From Pelolinea submarina (GTDB lineage Bacteria; Chloroflexota; Anaerolineae; Anaerolineales; Anaerolineaceae), in contig NZ_AP018437.1 in NCBI RefSeq assembly GCF_003966975.1, forward strand, positions 3,410,001-3,474,000: a stretch of 64,000 bases of DNA. Direction: 5' to 3'. Position 1 is the first letter of the stretch; every line of letters starts with the position of its first letter. Below, piece after piece: positions 15,694 to 23,026 of this stretch. A program made the position numbers and the translations under genes. Under the pieces are notes generated by a model that searched no databases, had not been told where the DNA came from, and was given only the letters and a program-made list of their open reading frames with translations.

Positions 15694-16010
15694 GCGACAT
15701 CTGGATCATCATGATCGCGGTTGGCATCCTGACTTACCTGACACGCTTGTCTTTTATCCTGTTGTTGGACAAATGGCAGCCGCCCCAAATCGTGACCAGC
15801 GCGCTGCGCTACGTGCCGGTGGCCGTGCTGACTGCCATCATCATACCGGAATTAGTCGTGGTGGATAACGCCCTGGATTTCTCGCTGGCCAACGCGCGCA
15901 TGCTGGCAGGCATCGTGGCCATCCTGGTCGCCTGGCGCACCAAGAGCGCCCTGTGGACCATCGCGGTTGGGTTCGCCGCCTTCCTGCTGCTGAATGCCAT
16001 CCTGGCCTAA
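15690..16010 (+). CDS. azlD: AzlD-family branched-chain amino acid exporter, small subunit
   Basis: A 106-residue protein with four helices, starting at the ATG that overlaps the azlC stop. TYLTRLSFILLLDKW near residue 15 and ALRYVPVAVLTAIIIPELV near 37 match AzlD (with the conserved R-P pair). It completes the AzlCD export complex. Its last 4 nt overlap the end of the convergent gene at 16007. Confidence 0.92.
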   Translation: MSDIWIIMIAVGILTYLTRLSFILLLDKWQPPQIVTSALRYVPVAVLTAIIIPELVVVDNALDFSLANARMLAGIVAILVAWRTKSALWTIAVGFAAFLLLNAILA

Positions 16011-16426
16011 GCCCGGTTTTTTTTACCCCTTTTAGTTGTCAGAAAATACGCGATTAGGAGCAGCACCAACCCGCCCCCGTCAAAGACAATGAAGCGCATC
16101 ACGCTGACCGTGATGAGCGGGTTTTGATAATCGCTGCTGAATAAGATCCAGGTCTCCCCTATTAAACCAATAGCCTGCATGATATTCGCCTCGATCAATG
16201 AGGTGCGGTGTTTGAGCGGGTTCAGGCAAGCAAAGATATAGGGCACATTCCACATTACAAACAACAGCCCCATCCCGCGGATCATGCCCGCCCCAGCCGC
16301 CCCGCTCAGCCCAAAACCGGCCATGTAGGCTGCTGGGTCCGCCAGGAAGGCCAGGGCGCACTGCAAGTTGAAGAACAGCACTGCGCCGATCAGCAGGCGG
16401 GAGAGCCAGAGGCGTTGTGTGGTCAT
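16007..16426 (-). CDS. Uncharacterised membrane protein
   Basis: A 139-residue protein with four hydrophobic helices. Residues 10-27 form the first helix, GAAGAGMIRGMGLLFVMWNV lies around 42-61, and a short basic tail (TTKRGKKNRA) ends the protein. No catalytic motif is visible and I do not recognise a named family, though short four-helix proteins with an IRGMG motif are seen in Chloroflexota. It is convergent with azlD, overlapping by 4 nt, and probably monocistronic. Confidence 0.65.
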   Translation of the reverse strand: MTTQRLWLSRLLIGAVLFFNLQCALAFLADPAAYMAGFGLSGAAGAGMIRGMGLLFVMWNVPYIFACLNPLKHRTSLIEANIMQAIGLIGETWILFSSDYQNPLITVSVMRFIVFDGGGLVLLLIAYFLTTKRGKKNRA

Positions 16427-16555
16427 ACGTTAATTGTAGTGGGGAACTTAATAATTTTTAATCCAATCTACGAATTCTCTTATTAAGATATCTCAAATAT
16501 TTGGAAATAATCATAAAATCTTATATATTGGTGTATAAGGCGGATGGAGGGAAAT

Positions 16556-17566
16556 ATGCCTACAATATATGGTTTGATAAGAGAGATGGAAAGGGCAGCA
16601 AAAAGAGCTGCTCGTGAACAAGCTTATGAAGAAAAGAAACGAGCTAAAGCAGAAGCATTTGAAGTTGCAAGAACTGCAGTTGAACAATACCAATACTTAT
16701 TATCTGCAATAACCACACTACATAAGGACTGCTGCAATTCAATTGATTGGAGCTATTTATCCCAGAAGGAACCGCCAAAGGAAATCCCGAAAAACAATCA
16801 TTTTGAGGTTATTGCGCGAGAAAAAAAACAAGAATATCATCCTTCATTTTTTGTTAAACTTTTCCAAAGAACTGAAAAGCAACTATCCGACCTAGAAAAT
16901 GAAATTCAACAAGCAATAGAAAAAGACAATCAAATTCACGATGAACAAGTCCTAGATTACGAAAACAGACTTCTAAGATGGGAAAGTGATAAAAATCTAG
17001 CATCGAGAATTATTAAAGGCGAGACCGAAGCTTATGGTGAAGTCTTAAGCTCACAATTAACAATAAAAGAAAACCCATTTATTGGTGAGAGAATTGATTT
17101 CCATTTTTCAGACGAAAATCCCCCCATATTTGAATTGCTTGTTCATCCGATTGATGAGATTATTCCAACATTCATATTAAAACTGTTAATAAATGGTGGT
17201 CTCTCAAAGAGAGAAATGCCCAAATCAACAAGGTATCTTCTCTATAAAGAATATGTATGCAGTGGTGTAATAAGATTAAGCAGAGAAGTATTCGCATTAC
17301 TTCCCTTTGAAACAATTACTATTAATGCAAAATGTAATCAGCTAAATGGGATGACTGGTTTTATGGAGGAAGTTATCATCTTATCCGTATTTATTCCAAA
17401 AGGGACATTGGATAGTATTAATCTTCAGTTAATTGAACCTTCAATAGCTATAGATAATTTTTCGCATAATATGGAATTTAAAAAACTTTCAGGCTTCAAT
17501 TCTGTTTCACAAATAACACCCACAATTCTCAGAAATAAAAATAATCCCCAACAGTTAAACGCTTGA
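16556..17566 (+). CDS. AT-rich orphan protein with N-terminal coiled coil
   Basis: A 336-residue protein. Residues 5-45 are a Lys/Arg/Glu/Ala-rich helix (MERAAKRAAREQAYEEKKRA), and a second long helical segment runs around 100-140 (RTEKQLSDLENEIQQAIEKD). The C-terminal 180 residues look globular with mixed strands. There is no signal peptide or membrane helix. I chose the ATG at 16556 because GGAGGG stands 6 nt before it; the one at 16544 lacks spacing. Codon use is markedly more A/T-rich than in the neighbours, and it lies beside a tRNA gene, which suggests horizontal gain. Function unknown. Confidence 0.7.
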   Translation: MPTIYGLIREMERAAKRAAREQAYEEKKRAKAEAFEVARTAVEQYQYLLSAITTLHKDCCNSIDWSYLSQKEPPKEIPKNNHFEVIAREKKQEYHPSFFVKLFQRTEKQLSDLENEIQQAIEKDNQIHDEQVLDYENRLLRWESDKNLASRIIKGETEAYGEVLSSQLTIKENPFIGERIDFHFSDENPPIFELLVHPIDEIIPTFILKLLINGGLSKREMPKSTRYLLYKEYVCSGVIRLSREVFALLPFETITINAKCNQLNGMTGFMEEVIILSVFIPKGTLDSINLQLIEPSIAIDNFSHNMEFKKLSGFNSVSQITPTILRNKNNPQQLNA

Positions 17567-17619
17567 GGATTATGACTAAAGTTTCATAAGAGAAATAGAA
17601 AATTTTATCAGTGGTTTAG

Positions 17620-17691
17620 TGGGCCCGGCAGGATTCGAACCTGCGACCAAGCGGTTATGAGCCGCGTGCTCTGCCGCTGAGCTACGGGCCC
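17620..17691 (-). tRNA. tRNA with CAT anticodon (Met elongator or Ile2)
   Basis: A 72-nt cloverleaf on the minus strand with 7-bp acceptor GGGCCCG/CGGGCCC, D-arm GCTCAGCGGCAGAGC, anticodon stem GCGG/CCGC with loop CTCATAA, and T-arm with GGTTCGAAT. CCA is not encoded. The anticodon is CAT. The lack of a GGG/CCC anticodon stem excludes the initiator. Elongator Met and lysidine-modified Ile2 cannot be separated by eye; the CTCATAA loop fits both. Confidence 0.93.
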
Positions 17692-17721
17692 TGATGGGCG
17701 AAAAAAATTATAACATGGTTG

Positions 17722-17845
17722 CAACCACAGAACCACGCGGATAGAAAGCAGATGAACACAGGCTCGTTCGTCCGTGTCCATCTGTAGATTGGACAATCCC
17801 TGATGGACACGGATAAATTGATGCGGATATAAATTTACCTGAAAA
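17722..17845. repeat. Dispersed-repeat-like sequence with hairpin, downstream of the alcohol dehydrogenase
   Basis: An inverted repeat CCGTGTCCATC (17772-17782) / GATGGACACGG (17802-17812) lies within a stretch of repeated ACAGATGAACAC-like words. This resembles the dispersed non-coding repeats seen in several environmental bacterial genomes. It may also serve as the transcription end of the 17864 gene. Confidence 0.5.
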
Positions 17846-17863
17846 TCCGGTGAGGACAATGGA

Positions 17864-19030
17864 TTACAGGCACATCCTGTAGATTTTTTCGATATCCTGC
17901 TGCTTGAGCGGTTTGAAACCAGCCAGTACGTCGCCCTTGCAGGCTTTCCTAGCCATCTCGCTGAAGTGGGTATCATCGATACCAATCTCGCTGAGGGTGC
18001 TCTGCAGGCCGATGGTCTTGAAGAAGAATTCCGACAGTAGCTCGATGCTCTTCTTTGCGACCAACATGGGCTCCATATTCTTATCCATGTCAAAGACATT
18101 GCAGCCGAACTGGTAGAATTTCGAGACGGTGGTTTCATTCAACGCATATTCCATCCAGCGCGGGGTCAGGATGGCCAGGCCCAGGCCGTGGGTAATATCG
18201 TAGAAGGCTGAAAGCTCGTGCTCTAAAGGATGGCAGCTCCAGGCTTTTTGTTTGCCTCCGTTGACAAAACCGTTGATCGCCCAGGAGGAAGCCCACATTA
18301 GATTCGCACGGGCTTCGTAATTGGCGGGCTCTTTGATCGCGATGGGGGTGTACTTGATAACAGTCTTCAGCAGCCCTTCCATCACGCAATCCAGCATGTA
18401 TAGATCCTCATCCATGGTGAAGTACACTTCGAATATGTGCGACATGATATCGGCCGAACCACAGGCCGTTTGGAAAGCGCTGACCGAATAAGTATTGGTG
18501 GGATCCAGGAAAGAAACCCGTGGTAAAAGCGCGGGATGTCCACAAACCAGCTTCTCCCTGGTTTCCGGATTACTGATCACGCCGCCCGCATCCATTTCAG
18601 AACCGGTTGCCGCCAGGGTCAGGATGGTCACGATAGGAAGGCAATTAGTGATGGGCGCCTTCCTGATGACCAGGTCCCAGGCGTCGCCGTCGTAATAAGC
18701 GGCCGCGCCGATGAACTTGGTGGCGTCAATGGTAGAGCCGCCGCCAACCGCCAGCAGTACATCGATCTTTTCCCGCTTGCAAATCTCAGCGCCCTTGTTG
18801 ACCGAGGCTACACGCGGGTTGGGATCGACACCAGATAGTTCGAAGACATCCAGGCCAGCCTGTTTGAGCTCTGCCATAACACGGTCGTAAAGGCCATTGC
18901 GTTTGATCGAACCTCCGCCATACACCAGCAGCACGCGCTGCCCGAACTGCTTCAGTTCTTCGCCCAGGTTGCCCAGCTGATCCTTGCCAAAATAAACCTT
19001 GGTGGGAATATGGTAAACAAAATCGTTCAT
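17864..19030 (-). CDS. Iron-containing alcohol dehydrogenase (butanol dehydrogenase / YqhD type)
   Basis: A 388-residue enzyme of the group III alcohol dehydrogenases. The Rossmann-like nucleotide site shows VLLVYGGGSIKRNGLYD (residues 33-49) and VLLAVGGGSTIDATKFI (90-106); the three-glycine GGGS motif is typical. Iron ligands are the Asp and His in GSADIMSHIFE (residues 193-203) plus two His in the HPLEHELSAFYDITHG block near 266-281. It probably reduces aldehydes with NAD(P)H to dispose of fermentation electrons. Start ATG at 19030 has GAGG 8 nt upstream; an upstream in-frame extension has no ribosome site. It is monocistronic. Confidence 0.92.
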   Translation of the reverse strand: MNDFVYHIPTKVYFGKDQLGNLGEELKQFGQRVLLVYGGGSIKRNGLYDRVMAELKQAGLDVFELSGVDPNPRVASVNKGAEICKREKIDVLLAVGGGSTIDATKFIGAAAYYDGDAWDLVIRKAPITNCLPIVTILTLAATGSEMDAGGVISNPETREKLVCGHPALLPRVSFLDPTNTYSVSAFQTACGSADIMSHIFEVYFTMDEDLYMLDCVMEGLLKTVIKYTPIAIKEPANYEARANLMWASSWAINGFVNGGKQKAWSCHPLEHELSAFYDITHGLGLAILTPRWMEYALNETTVSKFYQFGCNVFDMDKNMEPMLVAKKSIELLSEFFFKTIGLQSTLSEIGIDDTHFSEMARKACKGDVLAGFKPLKQQDIEKIYRMCL

Positions 19031-19270
19031 TTCTTTTTCCTCGCTATTTATAAATTCCATTGCATTGATCGATATTATTGGGATATCTTTACCATTAGTG
19101 GCACATTTCCCTTTGTTGAGGTAAATTTCCATCAAGAGGAACAGGATTTTCTCAATCCCACAATCTTAATACACTTTCCATGGAATGTGAAAAAAGAACC
19201 GGTTTAACGACAAAACCGGGAAATAGCAGCCGCCCAGCGGCAGGGGCTCAAGTCATTGAAAACCGCTTTC

Positions 19271-19299
19271 TTGACCGATACCCCGTAGTTGAGTAGAAT
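19271..19299 (+). promoter_or_regulatory. Sigma-70-type promoter of tRNA-Gly
   Basis: TTGACC (19271-19276), 17-nt spacer, TAGAAT (19294-19299), 9 nt before the tRNA 5' end. Confidence 0.75.
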
Positions 19300-19308
19300 A
19301 ATGGACAC

Positions 19309-19380
19309 GCGGGCGTCGCCAAGTGGTAAGGCATCAGCCTTCCAAGCTGATATTCGTGGGTTCGAGTCCCATCGCCCGCT
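19309..19380 (+). tRNA. tRNA-Gly(TCC)
   Basis: A 72-nt cloverleaf: acceptor GCGGGCG/CGCCCGC, D-arm GCCAAGTGGTAAGGC, anticodon stem-loop CAGCC-TTCCAAG-CTG with anticodon TCC, T-arm GTGGG-TTCGAGT-CCCAT, discriminator T. CCA is not encoded. It marks the left boundary of a small AT-rich island carrying a DUF3800 gene. Confidence 0.95.
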
Positions 19381-19435
19381 CTTTCTATTTATTTCCCCAA
19401 ATATATACCTAGCTGTGCTCCTGTCCTGCAGACAG

Positions 19436-19500
19436 GTATTCGTGGATTTCCCTGCTGCGCTGCGCTCCACACGGACAGGCACCTCGGAGAGGTCTCTATG
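19436..19500 (+). repeat. tRNA T-arm-like word followed by a repeat shared with 20857-20920
   Basis: ATTCGTGG, as in the tRNA-Gly variable/T region, is followed by TTCCCTGCTGCGCTGCGCTCC and then a more diverged ~25 nt. The same order (ATTCGTGG, then the same 21-nt word less one base at its start) occurs at the other side of the DUF3800 gene. I take the two as flanking repeats of an insertion. Confidence 0.55.
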
Positions 19501-19558
19501 AGATAAATACAAGATTGATGCACTTGACTATTTTCTAGGATAAACTATAATGGAGTTG

Positions 19559-19617
19559 CCAGAGACAAAAATCGGCTTCACGCCGTGAGGTTCTTACGAG
19601 AATCCTATATCTCTGGT
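19559..19617 (-). terminator. Three-stem structured region at the 3' end of the DUF3800 gene
   Basis: An outer stem CCAGAGA / TCTCTGG closes two inner hairpins: CGGC-TTCAC-GCCG, and GGTTCT/AGAATCC around a TACG loop. On the minus strand the inner CGGC/GCCG hairpin is followed by ATTTTT, so a terminator for the DUF3800 gene is the simplest reading. The three-way-junction shape is unusual for that. Confidence 0.45.
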
Positions 19618-19624
19618 TTAGTAT

Positions 19625-20449
19625 TTAATCACGCAAGACTTTTTCTTTTGTAATCGGATTACGATTACTATAATATTCACCGTATTTATTTTTTCTTGTA
19701 TCATCAATATCTATTACTAATTTATAATGCTCTCGTAAATATTCTAAATACCTTATCTTAGATTTTTCATAAAGCCTTTGTAAGGCCCAAAGAAAATAGT
19801 CTGCCGCTTGTAAACAAGGTTCGTTCTTGGAAAAAGTTGGCGAAATCTCTATTCGGGAACAATCTGAGAGTCCTTTATCATCTAAATACCTTTGTTGAGC
19901 AATACGCAAACAACTCCCAAAAGCATCTGTTCTAGGTTTTTGTCCCCTAATTGCGTAACATATTTTATATACATCTGCGTTATGAAGACTGTTTTTAAAC
20001 AATCTCCTAGTTAATAAATCATAAAGTTCATTAGGGTTGTACCTATATGTTGGATTCCCCTTACTTCTAGCTAAAGCATAATCCAGTACTTTTTTCTTAT
20101 CTTTTACTACTGCAACAAATTTTATTCCCTCTTCCCTTTTTAATAATCTAAAAACTTTTTCCCGCACTTCCTGACAATCATCTTTCGCATGGAACAACAC
20201 AGCTGTCTTATTCTGGTTTATCTTCATAGAGGGAATATTTGCATAATAAGGATCAACGAGAAGTTCTGTATGTAAAGTTCTTAGTCTCTCACGAAGACTT
20301 CTTGGATCAGCTACCTCTAAATATCCCAAAATAAAATAAGTTGAACATCCAGGTTGGCCAACTATAGAAACGCCGCCTTTTTTGAATATTTCAGGATTTC
20401 CTGCCTCATCCACAAAATAATCTTTTGAATCAGAGTCTATATCTGTCAT
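19625..20449 (-). CDS. DUF3800 domain protein
   Basis: A 274-residue protein beginning with the DUF3800 signature YFVDEAGNPE (residues 10-19; an Asp-Glu-Ser/Ala-Gly metal-site-like strand) and ending with the conserved NEPCLQAADYFLWALQRLYE block (about 222-241). DUF3800 proteins are predicted to have an RNase H-like fold and are frequent on mobile islands and near defence genes; the activity is not established. The region is AT-rich compared with neighbours. I start it at 20449: TTGACA (20479-20484) and TATGCT (20457-20462) with a 16-nt spacer predict a transcript beginning at about that ATG, i.e. leaderless. An in-frame ATG at 20461 lies inside the -10 element. Confidence 0.85.
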   Translation of the reverse strand: MTDIDSDSKDYFVDEAGNPEIFKKGGVSIVGQPGCSTYFILGYLEVADPRSLRERLRTLHTELLVDPYYANIPSMKINQNKTAVLFHAKDDCQEVREKVFRLLKREEGIKFVAVVKDKKKVLDYALARSKGNPTYRYNPNELYDLLTRRLFKNSLHNADVYKICYAIRGQKPRTDAFGSCLRIAQQRYLDDKGLSDCSRIEISPTFSKNEPCLQAADYFLWALQRLYEKSKIRYLEYLREHYKLVIDIDDTRKNKYGEYYSNRNPITKEKVLRD

Positions 20450-20484
20450 ACTTGTTAGCATAGTATAGAATTTTATATTGTCAA

Positions 20485-20821
20485 CGAAATATAAATGATA
20501 ATCTCTTAGAATTATAAAATATCACCTAGCATCCGCTTAACCTATATATATGTATGCTTGCTCTCTTATTGTTTCTTGCCTATTCTTTTTTGATTATGTA
20601 GTTCCTGAACATATTTATTAATCAAGTCCGTAAATTTCTGTTTACAGGACCTATATCCTCAAAGCGCAATTCGACAGCATTTCAGAATTTTGAAGAGAAA
20701 AAATAGGAAAAATAAAAATAAATAACTATGAAATTTTGGCATTAGCTATAAAATAGTTGATAAATATTTACTCTTTACTCTATAAAAGGCATTCTAAACG
20801 TTTGTGAAAAAAATTGTAGTA
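20485..20821. other. AT-rich intergenic DNA upstream of DUF3800
   Basis: About 340 nt of AT-rich sequence without a credible ORF. Apart from the DUF3800 promoter at its left end I see nothing specific in it. Confidence 0.5.
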
Positions 20822-20920
20822 TCGCCAAGTGGTAAGGCATCTACCTTTCGGCAGAAATTCGTGGGCTTCCCTGCTGCGCTGCGCTCCGCATGGACAATCA
20901 CCCCTAGGGGATGCTTCACG
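20822..20920 (+). pseudogene. tRNA 5'-half fragment plus flanking repeat
   Basis: TCGCCAAGTGGTAAGGCATC (20822-20841) is identical to bases 8-27 of the tRNA-Gly gene at 19316-19335. The anticodon arm does not fold, and the sequence then jumps to ATTCGTGGG and the repeat also found at 19436-19500. It is therefore a broken tRNA remnant marking the right edge of the DUF3800 island. Confidence 0.65.
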
Positions 20921-20968
20921 ATCGATAAACGCAGGGCAAGCGCTCAGGGACCACCCTTCTTTTTAAAT

Positions 20969-21002
20969 AAACAGGCCGCTTCCAATGAGAAGCAGCCTGT
21001 CA
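20969..21002 (-). terminator. Terminator of the GH25 gene
   Basis: Stem ACAGGC-GCTTC / GAAGC-GCCTGT with one mismatch around CAATGA, followed on the minus strand by TTTATTTAAAAAG. It sits 40 nt after the GH25 stop. Confidence 0.65.
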
Positions 21003-21039
21003 TTATTCATCAATCTGGAATACAGTTTTAGTTTCTCTC

Positions 21040-21855
21040 TTATTTAATCGTCTTGGCCCACTCGTCAATGGCAGCGTTGACCTTGGTCTTCAGCTTGGCA
21101 ATCTGCGCGGAAGTCAGCGAGACGGAACCGCTGGTGCCTGAGGTGGAACCGCCGGTGTTGGTTGTGCCGGGGGTCTTTTCCACATCGGCGAATTTATACA
21201 GCGCTTCCAGGTCGCCGTTGAACCAGTTCAGGTCAATACCCTTGCTTTCCGCGCCGTAGGCCAGCCCGTCGCCATTGGCAGTGTACTGCCAGAGGGTCCA
21301 GCTCTTGCCGGCGCTGGTCCAGGGCTCCATATCCTTGGGCTTGCTTACCCCGGCTACGTATTCCTTGACATAGTGCGCCACCCACAGCGGGTAATACGCC
21401 CATTTGGCATCGAACTGCTTGGTGTACTTGTTGCGGCCGTGGATGTCCCAGTAGCCGGGGGAGGTATACAGGATGGGTTTGCGGCCCAGCTTGGTTTCGA
21501 CCTCCTCCAGGAACTGCAGCAGCAGCGCGTTGGAAGGGTACAGGCTGCCGGAGCGCGGTGCTTCGAAATCCGCAACAGGCGGCAGTTCGCCGGGGTCATC
21601 CTGTAAAATCTCGCTGAAAATGCGCGCCTGCATCAAGCCGGAAAGGTCCCAGCGCAGGAAATGGTATCCGCCGCGCAGCAGTCCGGCATCCTTGGCGGCC
21701 TGCCAGTTATATTCGAAGTCCGAATCCAGCGCGCCGCGTTCGGAAACTTTTATGAACACGAATTTGGCGCCTTTTTTTGCGGCTTTTTTAAAGTCCATTT
21801 TTTGGGCAGTGGATTTATCATCCTGCCAATGGCTGACGTCAATTCCTTGTACCAT
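21040..21855 (-). CDS. GH25-family muramidase (lysozyme)
   Basis: A 271-residue protein. GIDVSHWQ (residues 3-10), FVFIKVSERG (about 33-42), GGYHFLR and PPVADFEAP carry the acidic residues of GH25 (the Asp of DVSHWQ and Asp/Glu of VADFEA). YTSPGYW and WTLWQYTANGDG complete the barrel. The enzyme cleaves the beta-1,4 bond between MurNAc and GlcNAc. A Gly/Ser/Thr-rich linker (about 228-243) joins a short helical tail. No signal peptide is visible, so it is either released by lysis/holin-like routes or acts inside a prophage- or spore-like context; no phage gene adjoins it. Start ATG 21855 has GGAG 8 nt upstream. Confidence 0.9.
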   Translation of the reverse strand: MVQGIDVSHWQDDKSTAQKMDFKKAAKKGAKFVFIKVSERGALDSDFEYNWQAAKDAGLLRGGYHFLRWDLSGLMQARIFSEILQDDPGELPPVADFEAPRSGSLYPSNALLLQFLEEVETKLGRKPILYTSPGYWDIHGRNKYTKQFDAKWAYYPLWVAHYVKEYVAGVSKPKDMEPWTSAGKSWTLWQYTANGDGLAYGAESKGIDLNWFNGDLEALYKFADVEKTPGTTNTGGSTSGTSGSVSLTSAQIAKLKTKVNAAIDEWAKTIK

Positions 21856-21964
21856 ATGCAATTCTCCTACATTTTCAAATTCGCTATTTATTAATAGTAA
21901 TTGATTAATCCTTAAGTTATTTTATATCAAATTGGGCACATTATATAAGAATCGTAGAATTAAT

Positions 21965-21999
21965 AAAAACCGGGTATGTTTTGACTCTGCCCGGTTTTT
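21965..21999. terminator. Bidirectional intrinsic terminator
   Basis: AAAAACCGGG / CCCGGTTTTT around a 15-nt loop. It closes the 22021 gene on the minus strand and could act on the plus strand too. Confidence 0.8.
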
Positions 22000-22020
22000 G
22001 TTTTCATCCCCAAGAAAACC

Positions 22021-22920
22021 TTAGGGTGTGCAATTCACGTGAAAATTAATCGGCCCAAACCATTGATGGTTGGGATTATCGATGTACAGTTTTGCCCAGT
22101 AATCGCCTGTCGACGCGGCAGTGACATTGTATTCCACGATTTTCGTCCCTTTATCGTCGAAGGTGTAAGATTTGGTGGAACTTGATCCGCCCGCGCTATC
22201 TTTCCATTTATACGTTACCTTACCGGCCGCGCTGCTCCTAATCTCGGCTTTGACGTTGATGTCATTAGGGCAAGCGGTATCAATGGTTGTATGCGGCATG
22301 TAGAATGACACTCCGGTCACGGCGAAAGGGGCCGGCGGTTCCCCAACATAAATATCCACCCAATAATTGCCAAACTTCTCACCATCGTCCGAGCGCAGCC
22401 GCCAAACGCCGCGGTATTCACCGTCATCGTCTGGCGCGGTTAGCTGCACCGACAAGGTAATGCTCTCACCCGGCTCAATGCGGCTGGACAGGTTTTGCGT
22501 GGACGCGCCGCCCATGCGGTCCCCTTCCACAAAGACAAACTGGTAATCCGTTGTCCAATCACAAATGCCGTCGTTGCGCAGCGTCCAGGATTTGGTAAAA
22601 GTGTCCCCGGCATCCATGGATGTGCCATCCGGGATTGTCTCGCCGGTCCAATGGCTTAGGTTGCAGGGTGTTGGGTTGATGGTGGGGGTGGGTTGATCTA
22701 ATTCTTCCACCGATTCAGTGTCGGTTGGCTGTTCCTCCGGCTGCGGAGTCTCCCGCGGAGCCAGGGCGGTTTGAGTTTGCTGCAACGCCGACATTGTCAG
22801 CTGAATGGTATCGCCTGTATCATTTGCGGTCTGATCCCCCGCAAATGAAATTGTACAGGCCAGCGCCAAACAGAGAACGATCCCCAGGACAGTTAGTATT
22901 ATCCAACGATTGACTTTCAT
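22021..22920 (-). CDS. Lipoprotein with NBR1-Ig-like domain
   Basis: A 299-residue protein. Signal peptide with lipobox LALAC (residues 18-22), then a Pro/Thr/Glu-rich linker to about residue 85. Residues 90-190 form an NBR1-Ig-like domain: IPDGTSMDAGDTFTKSWTLR followed by NDGICDW, and GEYRGVWRLRSDDGEKFGNY at its end, with conserved Trp residues. A second beta-sandwich-like domain covers 195-299 (VEYNVTAASTGDYWAKLYI). Such proteins are common on Chloroflexota surfaces and are probably binding modules. I start at 22920 where AGGAGG lies 5 nt upstream; an upstream in-frame extension lacks a ribosome site. Confidence 0.85.
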   Translation of the reverse strand: MKVNRWIILTVLGIVLCLALACTISFAGDQTANDTGDTIQLTMSALQQTQTALAPRETPQPEEQPTDTESVEELDQPTPTINPTPCNLSHWTGETIPDGTSMDAGDTFTKSWTLRNDGICDWTTDYQFVFVEGDRMGGASTQNLSSRIEPGESITLSVQLTAPDDDGEYRGVWRLRSDDGEKFGNYWVDIYVGEPPAPFAVTGVSFYMPHTTIDTACPNDINVKAEIRSSAAGKVTYKWKDSAGGSSSTKSYTFDDKGTKIVEYNVTAASTGDYWAKLYIDNPNHQWFGPINFHVNCTP

Positions 22921-23010
22921 TGATGCCTCCTTCTCAGGATTCCACTCTTCATACTGTAGCATAAAAGCGGCTGCCTGAAAACCACATCTCCTCCAGCTGT
23001 CATTTTTAGC

Positions 23011-23016
23011 TATAAT
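23011..23016 (+). promoter_or_regulatory. -10 element, near-leaderless promoter
   Basis: TATAAT ends 10 nt before the ATG at 23027 and no ribosome site is present, so the transcript should begin a few bases before the start codon. Confidence 0.55.
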
Positions 23017-23026
23017 CAGAATCCAG

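Noticed and set aside
17608-18138. Minus-strand open frame covering the tRNA(CAT)
   Set aside because: Contains the tRNA gene translated as protein; overlaps the iron alcohol dehydrogenase in another frame.
19559-19617. Guanidine-II (mini-ykkC) riboswitch, because of an ACGA loop
   Set aside because: Only one of the two required ACGR hairpins is present and no guanidine-related gene lies downstream on that strand.
20804-21031. Open frame through the tRNA remnant and repeat
   Set aside because: The translated sequence is the tRNA fragment and flanking repeat, with no codon bias.
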